NCBI GenBank assembly: GCA_016872875.1
Contig: VGYW01000345.1
Span: forward strand, 1-8,850
Length of the DNA stretch: 8,850 nt
Origin: Planctomycetota bacterium
Lineage (GTDB): Bacteria; Planctomycetota; PUPC01; DSUN01
Direction of reading: 5' to 3'
Part shown: piece after piece, positions 1 to 5,734 of the stretch
Numbering within the stretch: position 1 is the first letter of the stretch
Layout: each line of letters starts with the position of its first letter
Made by a program: the position numbers and the translations under genes
The notes under the pieces: generated by a model
Databases searched by the model: none
Told to the model about the DNA's origin: nothing
What the model saw: only the letters and a program-made list of their open reading frames with translations

Positions 1-2
1 CT

Positions 3-40
3 CTCCGGGGCTCTCTGGCCTGAAAACAGTCCCCCCGGAG
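3..40. repeat. Inverted repeat at left edge
   Basis: CTCCGGGG at 3-10 is the exact reverse complement of CCCCGGAG at 33-40, with a 22-base loop. It could be the terminator stem of a gene lying left of the window, but no T-run follows directly; the nearest T-run is at about 75-80. The rest of 41-160 shows no gene. Confidence 0.3.
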
Positions 41-113
41 TACTTAATCGGGGAAATCCTCGAAAACTTTAGGCCTTTTTTAGCGTTGTAGTGCTAGGAG
101 CCCGTCCAGGAAT

Positions 114-152
114 CCCCGTGGGGCTGCGACGCCGCGCCGCTCGCCGGCGAGC
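114..152. repeat. Two palindromes before the esterase remnant
   Basis: CCCCGTGGGG at 114-123 is a stem with almost no loop. GCTCGCCGGCGAGC at 139-152 is a perfect 14-bp palindrome. They lie in the non-coding stretch just before the decayed esterase fragment. They could be the end of a lost mobile element or a structured leader. No transposase or target-site duplication was seen, so the role is unknown. Confidence 0.35.
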
Positions 153-161
153 GAGGCCGGG

Positions 162-452
162 ATGCTTCAGGTGACGCGGGCGGCGGCCACAAGCCGGATT
201 GAGGAGAACGAGGCCATGAGATGGACACACTGCCCCTTCCCCCGCATCCTGGCGAGCGTGCTCGTGAACGGGATCATCTCCAAGCTCCACGATGGCAAGC
301 GGGTGTTCTACCTGAATATCAACGACGCACTCCTCAAAACACAGGGCGCAATCGCCGACCGAGTGGGCCACCTGACCGAGAAGGGCTGCGAGGTCTGGGC
401 AGAGAAGATGCGCCCGACCCTGAAGGAACTGCTGCGCGAGCCTGCCCCGTAG
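162..452 (+). pseudogene. Decayed SGNH/GDSL-type esterase, C-terminal fragment
   Basis: The reading frame keeps only the last third of an SGNH (GDSL) hydrolase, a family of about 200-260 residue esterases acting on acyl or acetyl groups. Recognisable pieces are FPR (residues 26-28), the helix and strand VNGIISKLHDGKRVFYLNI (35-53), and the block V region HLTEKG with VWAEKMRPTLKELL (70-91). The N-terminal GDS nucleophile block and the Gly and Asn blocks are missing. Between FPR and VNG about ten residues usual in the family are absent. Block V normally reads D-x-x-H; here it reads ADRVGH, so the catalytic Asp/His spacing is broken. The start is uncertain: an ATG at 162 or one at 216 (after a GAGGAG-like site) are both possible. 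Most likely a non-functional remnant. Confidence 0.65.
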
Positions 453-483
453 GAAGGAGCCGCTCCTGCCCCTCATCCCCAAC

Positions 484-511
484 TTGACAACCCAGCCCCC
501 CGGGCTAGAAT
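484..511 (+). promoter_or_regulatory. Sigma70-like promoter, TTGACA-16-TAGAAT
   Basis: TTGACA at 484-489 and TAGAAT at 506-511 are separated by 16 bases. Transcription would begin at about 518, giving a leader of about 16 bases to the ATG at 535. The first ten bases (TTGACAACCC) are identical to those of the promoter at 3507. Confidence 0.75.
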
Positions 512-534
512 GAAAGATGGCACAGGAGAGCGAC

Positions 535-747
535 ATGACGGCACAGGCCGAGAAACTCGCCGAACAGGCCAAGGCCCTTCCCAAGAGCGAGCGCGAGGAG
601 TTCCTTTCCTGGCTGGCCGACTTCGAGCTCGAGCACACCGACGAGTGGGACGCCGCAATCGCCCGCGACTCCCAGCCGGGCGGCCCCCTCGACCGCGTCC
701 TCAAGCGTGTCCGCAAAGGGGCCCCAATGAGGCAAGACATGTCATGA
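535..747 (+). CDS. Small antitoxin-like (addiction-module) protein
   Basis: A 70-residue acidic/helical protein. The first half, EKLAEQAKALPKSEREEFLSWL (6-27), matches the pattern of 'addiction module component' proteins (helix, LP, acidic helix). The second half, DEWDAAIARDSQPGGPLDRVLKRVRKG (36-62), matches the eWd..I.rD...G.ld.l...a..~~~G pattern of small antitoxin-like proteins usually paired with RelE/ParE toxins. No RelE/ParE gene follows; the next gene encodes a membrane protein. The ATG at 535 is preferred over the ATG at 517 because AGGAG lies at 524-528, six bases before 535, and because the predicted transcription start is at about 518. The stop overlaps the next start (ATGA, 744-747), so the two are probably translationally coupled. 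Function as an antitoxin is inferred only. Confidence 0.65.
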   Translation: MTAQAEKLAEQAKALPKSEREEFLSWLADFELEHTDEWDAAIARDSQPGGPLDRVLKRVRKGAPMRQDMS

Positions 748-1352
748 GCCTGAAGAACTCTCCACCATGGATGGCGCGGCTCCTGGGTTTTGCACTGGGG
801 GCAGTTGCGGGCTTCTTTACTGGAGCCTTGTTTTCCGGCATCAGGGACTGGCCGCCTTGGATGACAACGCTCCTTGGCGGTGCACTGGCACTCATTGGGG
901 GCTTCGCTAGCAACTACCTGCTCTCACGGATTGCGGACGATAGGGCCCGTCGTGATTTCCGCACGGCCAAGCTTGAAAGCGTCCTGGTGAAGTCCGTTGA
1001 AGCCGTGAACTTGATACACGAGATGCGTTCCAAGATGCATGGCCGGCCCGATGAGAAACCGCCACCATACTATGTCAATCTCGCGATGGCTCAGATAGGG
1101 CTTGTCGCTAGCGCTTATTGTCCTGGCTTTCAGGCCGCTGGCGAATCCATGAAGTCAACAATTGGCGATTTCTGTCGGAAGCAGGACGAGTTCTACCAGC
1201 TCTTCACCAACAGCGGTGGGCAGCCAGGTGAGGCCAAGGTAAGAACTGCTTTGCAGGCAATGGAGTCCTCCTGGGAAGCGGTCCAGAAGGCCCAGGAAAC
1301 CTTGGTGGCGAAGTTAGAAGAAGTCTCGCGTGCCACTTTCGAGCGCACGTGA
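744..1352 (+). CDS. Two-TM membrane protein with cytoplasmic helical domain
   Basis: A 202-residue protein of no family I can name with certainty. Two hydrophobic segments lie at about residues 12-33 and 41-61, joined by a short loop containing DWPPWM; a similar SPPWM precedes the first segment. The rest (62-202) is a soluble, mostly helical domain with a basic start (SRIADDRARRDFR), a central PPPYY turn, and a final amphipathic helix (169-200). The layout resembles SLATT-type two-TM effectors, which pair with SLOG proteins; a SLOG protein lies two genes downstream. It is coupled by ATGA to the antitoxin-like gene; the Shine-Dalgarno site is weak (GAGG at 729-732). Codon choice (more TTG, GCT, GTT, CTT) looks less GC-biased than the neighbours, suggesting transfer. 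Its tail overlaps the PRTase fragment by 23 bases. Confidence 0.7.
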   Translation: MSLKNSPPWMARLLGFALGAVAGFFTGALFSGIRDWPPWMTTLLGGALALIGGFASNYLLSRIADDRARRDFRTAKLESVLVKSVEAVNLIHEMRSKMHGRPDEKPPPYYVNLAMAQIGLVASAYCPGFQAAGESMKSTIGDFCRKQDEFYQLFTNSGGQPGEAKVRTALQAMESSWEAVQKAQETLVAKLEEVSRATFERT

Positions 1353-1512
1353 CTTGACAGTGACCGCTCTTCGCCGCCAGTCGGTCCTTCTCGTGGACGA
1401 TTTGTACCGATCCGGTGCAACACTGAACGCCGTGACCGCCGCGCTCTACGAAAAGGGCGAGGTGTCGGCGGTGTACGCATTCTGTCCCACCCGCACCCGG
1501 AGCGCGTCATGA
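1330..1512 (+). pseudogene. Phosphoribosyltransferase, C-terminal PRPP-loop fragment
   Basis: From a GTG at 1330 the frame reads 60 residues. VLLVDDLYRSGAT (19-31) is the PRPP-binding loop of type I phosphoribosyltransferases (ComF-like group), with the paired acidic residues D23-D24. It is followed by the usual helix (LNAVTAALYEKG) and final strand ending TRTRS. The family normally has some 150 or more residues before this loop; here a TAG at 1315-1317 closes the frame upstream and the membrane protein gene occupies that space. The fragment lacks most of the fold and is unlikely to be active. Its TGA (1510-1512) still overlaps the start of the SLOG gene as ATGA, the arrangement expected of a former two-gene unit. 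The break lies near 1330-1365. Confidence 0.65.
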
Positions 1513-2081
1513 GCACGGTGTTCATCGGGGGCTCAAGGCGCATTGCGCGCTTGGACAGCGTGATCCGGGCGAAGCTTGAGAGCATCGTCCAGCGCAGCCT
1601 CCGCGTCGTCGTCGGAGATGCCAATGGCGCCGATCGGGCCGTCCAGGCGTTTCTTGCAGAACGGCGTTACGCAAAGGTCGTTGTCTACTGTATGAAGGCC
1701 GGGTGCCGGAACAACCTCGGCGGATGGCCTGAACACGTCGTAGAGGCGAACGGGGAGCGTGGGTTCGATTACTATGCGCTCAAGGACGCCGAGATGGCTC
1801 GCAACGCCGACTGTGGGTTCATGATCTGGGACGCTGAGAGCAGAGGCACGCTCTTCAACGTCTTGAGACTCGTCGAATCAGGCAAGCCGGTGGCCGTGTA
1901 CTTCTCACCAACCCGCGAGTGCAGCACCATCAGGACGAAAGCCGACCTGGACGCCCTGCTCAGTCGATGCTCCGAGGCGGACCGTAAACGGCTACGGCGC
2001 GTCCTGGGTGGGGCCGCGGTGCAAGCGCCGCTCTTTGCAGAAGCAGTGGGCGGCTTGCTGACAAAAGGAGGAATGCCATGA
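1509..2081 (+). CDS. SLOG-superfamily (YspA-like) nucleotide-binding protein
   Basis: A 190-residue Rossmann-like protein. FIGGSR (5-10) is the first strand and glycine loop. VVVGDANGADRAVQ (33-46) is the typical SLOG 'GDA.GAD' signature. RNNLGGWP (67-74) and KDAEMARNADCGFMIWDAESRGTLFNVLRLVESGKPV (in parts, 92-128) contain the second phosphate-contacting motif, W-D-x-x-S-x-G-T. SLOG proteins bind or process nucleotides and are proposed sensors or generators of nucleotide signals in conflict systems. Close relatives, as I recall them, sit beside ComF-like phosphoribosyltransferases, and the fragment upstream fits that. The start at 1509 has GGAG at 1499-1502 and overlaps the PRTase stop (ATGA). 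The end overlaps the oxidoreductase start (ATGA, 2078-2081). Ligand unknown. The C-terminal region (140-190) is helical and not recognised. Confidence 0.75.
   Translation: MSTVFIGGSRRIARLDSVIRAKLESIVQRSLRVVVGDANGADRAVQAFLAERRYAKVVVYCMKAGCRNNLGGWPEHVVEANGERGFDYYALKDAEMARNADCGFMIWDAESRGTLFNVLRLVESGKPVAVYFSPTRECSTIRTKADLDALLSRCSEADRKRLRRVLGGAAVQAPLFAEAVGGLLTKGGMP
2065..2071 (+). promoter_or_regulatory. Strong Shine-Dalgarno site inside the SLOG gene
   Basis: AAGGAGG lies six bases before the oxidoreductase ATG at 2078 and within the last codons of the SLOG gene. It is the strongest ribosome site in this operon and suggests the oxidoreductase is made at a higher rate than the genes before it. 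Confidence 0.7.
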
Positions 2082-3307
2082 GAGAACAGAGGAAGCCTGA
2101 GGCCCTCAGCCGCCGCCAGTTCGTGGGCGGGATGGCGGGCGTGGCCATCGGGGCGGAGGTGTTGGCCGCCGAGCCGGCCCCGCCGCCGGCGAAGACGTTC
2201 GAGCGGAAGATCAAGGTCGGCCTCATTGGGCCAGGCGGACGCGGCCGCTGGATCGCCAATCTGTTCAAGCAGCACGGCGGCTACGAGATATGGGGCGTCG
2301 CCGATTACTTCGAGGACGTGGCGAAGGCCGCAGGCAAGGCGCTCGGGGCCGATGAAGCCCGCTGCTTCGGCGGCCTCTCCGGCTACAAGCGGCTCCTGGA
2401 GAGCGGCGTCGAGGCCGTCATCATCAAGGACGTGCCCTACTTCTACCCCGAGCAGGCCACGGCAGCAGTCCAGGCGGGCGTCAACGTCTACATGGCCAAG
2501 CCGGTGGCGACCGACGTGCCGGGCGTGCTCGCCATTGGCGCCGCGGGCAAGCTCGCCACAGAGAAGAAGCTCGCCTTCCTCGTGGACTACCAGCTCCCCC
2601 TCGACCCCTCGAACATCGAGGTGGCGACGCGCGTGCGCGAGGGCGCCATCGGCCCCATCGCGCACATCCTCTCTTATGGCTTCTCGGGCGCCTGGGGCGA
2701 CCCGCCCAAGGGCAAGACCATCGAAGGGCGCCTCCGCGGCGCCGTCTGGCTCTCCGACGTCGCGCTCGGAGGCGACAACATCGTCTCCTACGACATCCAT
2801 ATCATTGACGGCGCCACGTGGCTGATGGGGCGCCGCCCCGTCGCCGCCTGCGGCTTCTCCCGCACCTGCCGCCCCAAGCCCAACGGCGACCGCACCGACT
2901 GCCTCGGCGTGGTCTACGAGTACGGGGACGGGGTGCTCTGGACCCACGTGACGCAGGCGCTGAACAACGAGACGGACGCCTCCTCGCTCACCGCCAGCTT
3001 CTACGGCATGTCCGCCACCGCCCGCCTCGCCTACTGGGGCAAGTGCTACGTCCGCGGCGGGCCGAAGCACTTTGTCAAGGACGCGGGGAGCGTCTACGAC
3101 CACGGCGCCATCCAGAACATCGCCGACTTCTACGACAGCATCACCAAGGGGCTGTTCGGCAACCCCACCGTCCAGCGTGCCGTAGACGGCACGCTCACGG
3201 CCATCCTCGGCCGCGAGGCCGCCGCCCGCCGCCGCTACCTCACGATGGACGAGCTCCTCAAGGAGAACAGGAAGCTCGAAGTTGACCTCTCCGGCCTGAA
3301 AGCGTGA
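2078..3307 (+). CDS. Tat-exported Gfo/Idh/MocA family oxidoreductase
   Basis: A 409-residue NAD(P)-dependent oxidoreductase of the Gfo/Idh/MocA family, which oxidises or reduces sugars and sugar derivatives. The N-terminus carries a twin-arginine leader, SRRQFV (11-16) followed by a short hydrophobic stretch ending AAEP near residue 33, so it is probably exported folded with its cofactor. The Rossmann fold starts at IKVGLIGPGGRG (45-56). The family's EKP motif is AKP here (140-142), and the usual P.H before it is YFYPEQ (121-126). YDIHIIDG (238-245) supplies the conserved His-x-x-Asp pair of the active site. Length is normal for exported members in planctomycete-like genomes. A strong AAGGAGG (2065-2071) six bases before the ATG sits inside the end of the SLOG gene. 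The substrate cannot be told from sequence. Followed by a hairpin. Confidence 0.9.
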   Translation: MREQRKPEALSRRQFVGGMAGVAIGAEVLAAEPAPPPAKTFERKIKVGLIGPGGRGRWIANLFKQHGGYEIWGVADYFEDVAKAAGKALGADEARCFGGLSGYKRLLESGVEAVIIKDVPYFYPEQATAAVQAGVNVYMAKPVATDVPGVLAIGAAGKLATEKKLAFLVDYQLPLDPSNIEVATRVREGAIGPIAHILSYGFSGAWGDPPKGKTIEGRLRGAVWLSDVALGGDNIVSYDIHIIDGATWLMGRRPVAACGFSRTCRPKPNGDRTDCLGVVYEYGDGVLWTHVTQALNNETDASSLTASFYGMSATARLAYWGKCYVRGGPKHFVKDAGSVYDHGAIQNIADFYDSITKGLFGNPTVQRAVDGTLTAILGREAAARRRYLTMDELLKENRKLEVDLSGLKA

Positions 3308-3331
3308 TTCGTGACGCGAGGCGCGTGACTC
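3304..3331 (+). repeat. 7-bp-period repeat overlapping a stop codon
   Basis: Four imperfect heptads follow one another: GTGATTC, GTGACGC, GAGGCGC, GTGACTC. The first contains the stop codon of the oxidoreductase (3305-3307). One of four arrays with period 7 in this window. Confidence 0.5.
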
Positions 3332-3343
3332 AGAGGCTTGCCT

Positions 3344-3369
3344 CGTCGCGAAGCTCCTGCTTCGCGACG
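3344..3369 (+). terminator. Hairpin after the oxidoreductase operon
   Basis: A perfect 11-bp stem, CGTCGCGAAGC (3344-3354) with GCTTCGCGACG (3359-3369), encloses the 4-base loop TCCT. Only a pyrimidine-rich stretch, not a clean T-run, follows at about 3388-3426, so it is a probable terminator or 3' stabilising stem. The remaining bases to 3506 show no gene. Confidence 0.55.
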
Positions 3370-3506
3370 CGCGCCGCCGAAGCTCCGGCTTCCTTGCTCT
3401 TTCTCCTTCATTCCCCTGCCTCTCCTCCTGGCCCTCGGCGAGTAGGGACGACAGGGGAATCTGGGACAAGGGAATCCAGCCAGAGCCCTCCGGGCAGAAC
3501 CGCCCC

Positions 3507-3534
3507 TTGACAACCCGGCACGGCGGAGTACCAT
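3507..3534 (+). promoter_or_regulatory. Sigma70-like promoter, TTGACA-16-TACCAT
   Basis: TTGACA at 3507-3512 and TACCAT at 3529-3534 are separated by 16 bases. Start would be about 3541, giving a 25-base leader to the ATG at 3567. It shares TTGACAACCC and the same spacing with the promoter at 484. This also argues against an in-frame start at 3507. Confidence 0.65.
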
Positions 3535-3566
3535 GGGCACCAGGCAACCATACAGGAGTCGCCGAG

Positions 3567-4037
3567 ATGGGGACCTTCCACGTGAGCTGCCGGGTCGAGA
3601 ACCACGCCCATCGGGCCCTCGCCGCCGAGCTACCGAAGATTCTCGTTGACACAGGCAGCGAATGCACCTGGGTCTCGGCCGACACCCTTCGCCGCCTCCG
3701 CGTCAAGGTCGAGAAGAAGGACATGACCTTCGTCATTGCCAACGGCAAGACCCTCACCCGCAGCGTCGGTTTCGCCGTCATCCGCATCGGCGAGCACATC
3801 ACCGTTGACGAGGTCGTCTTCGCCCAGGAAGGCGACCTCCAGCTCCTCGGCGCGCGCACCCTTGAGGGCCTCAACCTCGTCGTTGACCCCACCCGCAAGC
3901 GCCTCGTCGCAGGCGGCCCCGTCCCCGCCGCGCCTGTCGGGCTATGCTCCTCTGCTGTGGGAGGCTGTCCATCCGAAGTCAGCGGGGGATCACGCGCATG
4001 CGGCCGATCAGCCAGCCATCGAGGCGAAGCGTGCTGA
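3567..4037 (+). CDS. Retropepsin-like (clan AA) aspartic protease
   Basis: A 156-residue protein with a single-domain retroviral-type aspartic protease fold that would act as a homodimer. ILVDTGSECTWV (25-36) is the catalytic strand with D28-T29-G30. FVIANGKTL (55-63) matches the flap region. LLGARTLEG (93-101) is the hydrophobic-hydrophobic-Gly loop, followed by LVVDPTRKRLV (104-114), the usual end of these proteins. The last 35 or so residues (from about 121; Cys- and Ser-rich) do not look like the family and overlap the next gene by 40 bases, so the original stop has probably been lost by a small indel or deletion. No signal peptide is seen. The start at 3567 has AGGAG at 3554-3558. Physiological substrate unknown. 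Confidence 0.75.
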   Translation: MGTFHVSCRVENHAHRALAAELPKILVDTGSECTWVSADTLRRLRVKVEKKDMTFVIANGKTLTRSVGFAVIRIGEHITVDEVVFAQEGDLQLLGARTLEGLNLVVDPTRKRLVAGGPVPAAPVGLCSSAVGGCPSEVSGGSRACGRSASHRGEAC

Positions 4038-4393
4038 AGGGCCTTGCCGCGGCCATTGCTGCGCCCTGGGTGGTGGGGCGCACGGGGCTCGGCGCTGACG
4101 CCGCACCACCGGCGGCGGCGGCGCCCAAGCCGCGGGTTGCCGTAGTGTACTTCCGCAAGGCACATGGCGGCGGGTGCGTGTGGCCGCCTTCCTCAACGGA
4201 GGAGCTGGCCACCACGCAGCAGCTTCTCAACAAGCTCATGCAGGACGCCGCGGCGAAGCATGGCGTGGAGCTCGCCATCCTCAGCGAGCGCATCACCGAC
4301 GTGAAGGCCGCACTGGAGCAAGTTACGCAGGCGAAGCCCGACCTGGGCAGCTTTCGCCAGCCGCTGTTGCTCTTCGCCAAGCTCGCCGGGTAA
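3998..4393 (+). pseudogene. Truncated Tat-leader protein, N-terminal remnant
   Basis: A 131-residue frame begins with a clear twin-arginine leader: SRRSVLKGLAAAIAAPWV (8-25), then an Ala-rich cleavage region near 32-42. The mature start, PRVAVVYFRK (45-54), with GGGCVWPP (57-64) and an amphipathic helix leading to AAAKHGVEL and AKPD (84-115), reads like the first Rossmann-type unit of a much longer exported protein. My impression is of the sugar-isomerase or periplasmic-binding type, but this is not certain. After PD the sequence changes abruptly to LGSFRQPLLLFAKLAG and stops, which suggests an internal deletion or frameshift that removed most of the gene. The start at 3998 follows a GGGGGA tract. 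It overlaps the protease gene by 40 bases, and the next gene starts 18 bases after the stop. Could be a short secreted protein, but a remnant is more likely. Confidence 0.55.
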
Positions 4394-4411
4394 CTGGAAC
4401 GGAGGACTCAC

Positions 4412-5545
4412 GTGCACGCGCTACCACGAAAACCGGGAGAAGAGGAATCGAGGACGAGGGACGAGGGACGAGGACGATTCCGAGCTGTCCTCTGTCGTCT
4501 GTCCTCTGTCGTCTGTCCTCTCTGGCTTCAGCTTGCCGCAATGGGGGTGGCTATGTCGAGCATCGGCTGCGCCGCGGGCGTTCGCGATATGAGCATCTAC
4601 TGGGCGGACGTTGAGGGGGGCGGAGCGACGCTGATCGTCACACCAACCGGGGAATCGGTGCTGGTGGACACTGGGCTGGATAACCCGCGCGACCCGGCCC
4701 GCATCGCCAAGGTCGCCAGAGAGGTCGCCGGCCTGAAGCAGATTGACCATCTCGTTGTGACCCACTTCGACGTTGACCACCACGGGGGCGCGGCTGAGCT
4801 GGCCAAGCTCATCCCCATCCGCCGCGTCTACGACCCAGGCGTCGAGCGCCCGAAGCCCGAGCCGATGTACGTCAAGTACCTCGCCTGGCGCAAAACCGTG
4901 CCTTACACCGTGCTGAAGCCTGGCGACGCTGTTCCGCTGCGGCAGGCGGAGGGCGCCCCGAAGCTCAGCCTCACGTGCCTGGCCGCCGGCCAGCAGTTCA
5001 TCGCGCCCGGCCCCGAGCACAAGCCCAGCACCATCCCCGCCTCCGAGCTGCCCGAATACCCGGTGGACAACTCGGAGAACCGCGAATCAATCGTGCTCCT
5101 GCTCCGCGTCGGGAGCTTCGAGTTCTACGACGGCGCCGACCTTACAGGAAGGCTTGAGGGCAAACTCGTCCACCCCGTCAACCTCGTCGGCGAGGTTGAT
5201 GTCTACCAGGTCACTCACCACGGCCTCGACCTGTCGAACAACCCCGTCCTCGTCCGCTCCCTCGCCCCCACCGTCACAGTGATGAACAATGGCGACCGTA
5301 AGGGCTGCGGCCCCAAGACCCGTGCGGCGCTCAGGGCCACGCCCTCCATTCAGGCCAACTACCAGCTCCACAAGAACCTGGCCCCCAAGGCCGACAACAC
5401 GCCCGACGAGCTCATCGCGAACTTCGACACCGAGGCGGCGTGCAAGAGGGCCAACCACATCGAGCTCCACGTCGCCCCCGACGCCGCGTCGTACACCATC
5501 CGCATCCCCGCCACCGGCCACGAGCGCGCGTTCAAGACGAAGTAG
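4412..5545 (+). CDS. Exported ComEC-like MBL-fold metallo-hydrolase
   Basis: A 377-residue protein with a metallo-beta-lactamase fold. YWADVEGGGATLIVTPTGESVLVDTG (in parts, 63-88) is the opening strand set of the ComEC/Rec2-type branch. THFDVDHHGG (117-126) holds the metal ligands H118, D120, D122 and H123 (Asp replaces the usual second His, as is common in this branch). DGADL (240-244) and VTHHG (267-271) supply the further metal-binding Asp and His. Such proteins hydrolyse phosphodiesters or related esters; the substrate is unknown. The N-terminus has a hydrophobic run (about 36-52) ending in SIGC, with C53 a possible lipoprotein cysteine, so it is probably membrane-anchored outside the cytoplasm. 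The GTG start at 4412 has GGAGG six bases before it (4401-4405). The n-region (10-35) is encoded largely by 7-bp repeats and is unusually long. ATG codons at 4541 or 4589 are other possible starts. Confidence 0.8.
   Translation: MHALPRKPGEEESRTRDEGRGRFRAVLCRLSSVVCPLWLQLAAMGVAMSSIGCAAGVRDMSIYWADVEGGGATLIVTPTGESVLVDTGLDNPRDPARIAKVAREVAGLKQIDHLVVTHFDVDHHGGAAELAKLIPIRRVYDPGVERPKPEPMYVKYLAWRKTVPYTVLKPGDAVPLRQAEGAPKLSLTCLAAGQQFIAPGPEHKPSTIPASELPEYPVDNSENRESIVLLLRVGSFEFYDGADLTGRLEGKLVHPVNLVGEVDVYQVTHHGLDLSNNPVLVRSLAPTVTVMNNGDRKGCGPKTRAALRATPSIQANYQLHKNLAPKADNTPDELIANFDTEAACKRANHIELHVAPDAASYTIRIPATGHERAFKTK
4444..4521 (+). repeat. Paired 7/14-bp tandem repeats inside a leader sequence
   Basis: GACGAGG occurs three times in tandem (4453-4459, 4460-4466, 4467-4473), bracketed by the inverted pair GGAATCG (4444-4450) and CGATTCC (4475-4481). 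Just after, the 14-base unit GTCCTCTGTCGTCT occurs twice (4487-4500, 4501-4514) plus half a copy to 4521. The two arrays are roughly complementary (GAGGAC against GTCCTC) and could fold on each other. They lie in frame within the start of the MBL-fold gene. Confidence 0.75.
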
Positions 5546-5548
5546 CCC

Positions 5549-5628
5549 GCCCCTTCGGGGCTGGACGCCTTGCTCTCTGCGGTCCGGCGGCTCACGCCGC
5601 CGGCAAAGTCCTTTCGTCCCTTCGGGAC
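5549..5628 (+). terminator. Cluster of three hairpins after the MBL-fold gene
   Basis: Three perfect short stems follow the stop at 5545: GCCCC/GGGGC (5549-5553, 5557-5561) with loop TTC; CCGGCGGC/GCCGCCGG (5584-5591, 5596-5603) with loop TCAC; and GTCCC/GGGAC (5616-5620, 5624-5628) with loop TTC. None has a strong T-run after it. They probably act as transcript ends or protect the 3' end. Confidence 0.5.
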
Positions 5629-5673
5629 TTCGAGCGCTGACGGGGGATGCGGGCTGGGGGAGAGCGGATGGAA

Positions 5674-5713
5674 CATGCAGCAGGGGCGGCTCAACGGCCG
5701 CCCCTGCTGCATG
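5674..5713. repeat. Perfect 17-bp inverted repeat, bidirectional hairpin
   Basis: CATGCAGCAGGGGCGGC (5674-5690) is exactly complementary to GCCGCCCCTGCTGCATG (5697-5713), with loop TCAACG. It lies between the convergent MBL-fold gene (+) and the ATPase/TOPRIM operon (-), so it could terminate both. There is no T-run on either side. It could also be a REP-like mobile repeat or a protein-binding site. Confidence 0.7.
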
Positions 5714-5734
5714 CTGCAAACTTGCCTGCGGGCC

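Noticed and set aside
61..85. T-run at about 75-80 as an intrinsic terminator
   Set aside because: No stable stem lies directly before it; the 3-40 inverted repeat is too far upstream.
69..740. Open frame on the minus strand (223 codons)
   Set aside because: Antisense to the esterase remnant and the antitoxin-like gene; Arg/Ser/Ala-rich with no domain pattern and no ribosome site.
510..743. An N-terminal extension of the two-TM protein back to 510
   Set aside because: That stretch is Arg-rich, lies in the frame shadow of the antitoxin-like gene, and begins inside the -10 box. The ATGA start at 744 fits the transmembrane layout.
1354..1382. TTGACA at 1354-1359 as an extra promoter for the SLOG gene
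   Set aside because: No acceptable -10 box is found 15-19 bases downstream.
1772..4165. A very long open frame (797 codons) on the minus strand
   Set aside because: It runs antisense to the SLOG, oxidoreductase and protease genes, has low-complexity composition expected from GC-rich codon third positions, and shows no recognisable domain.
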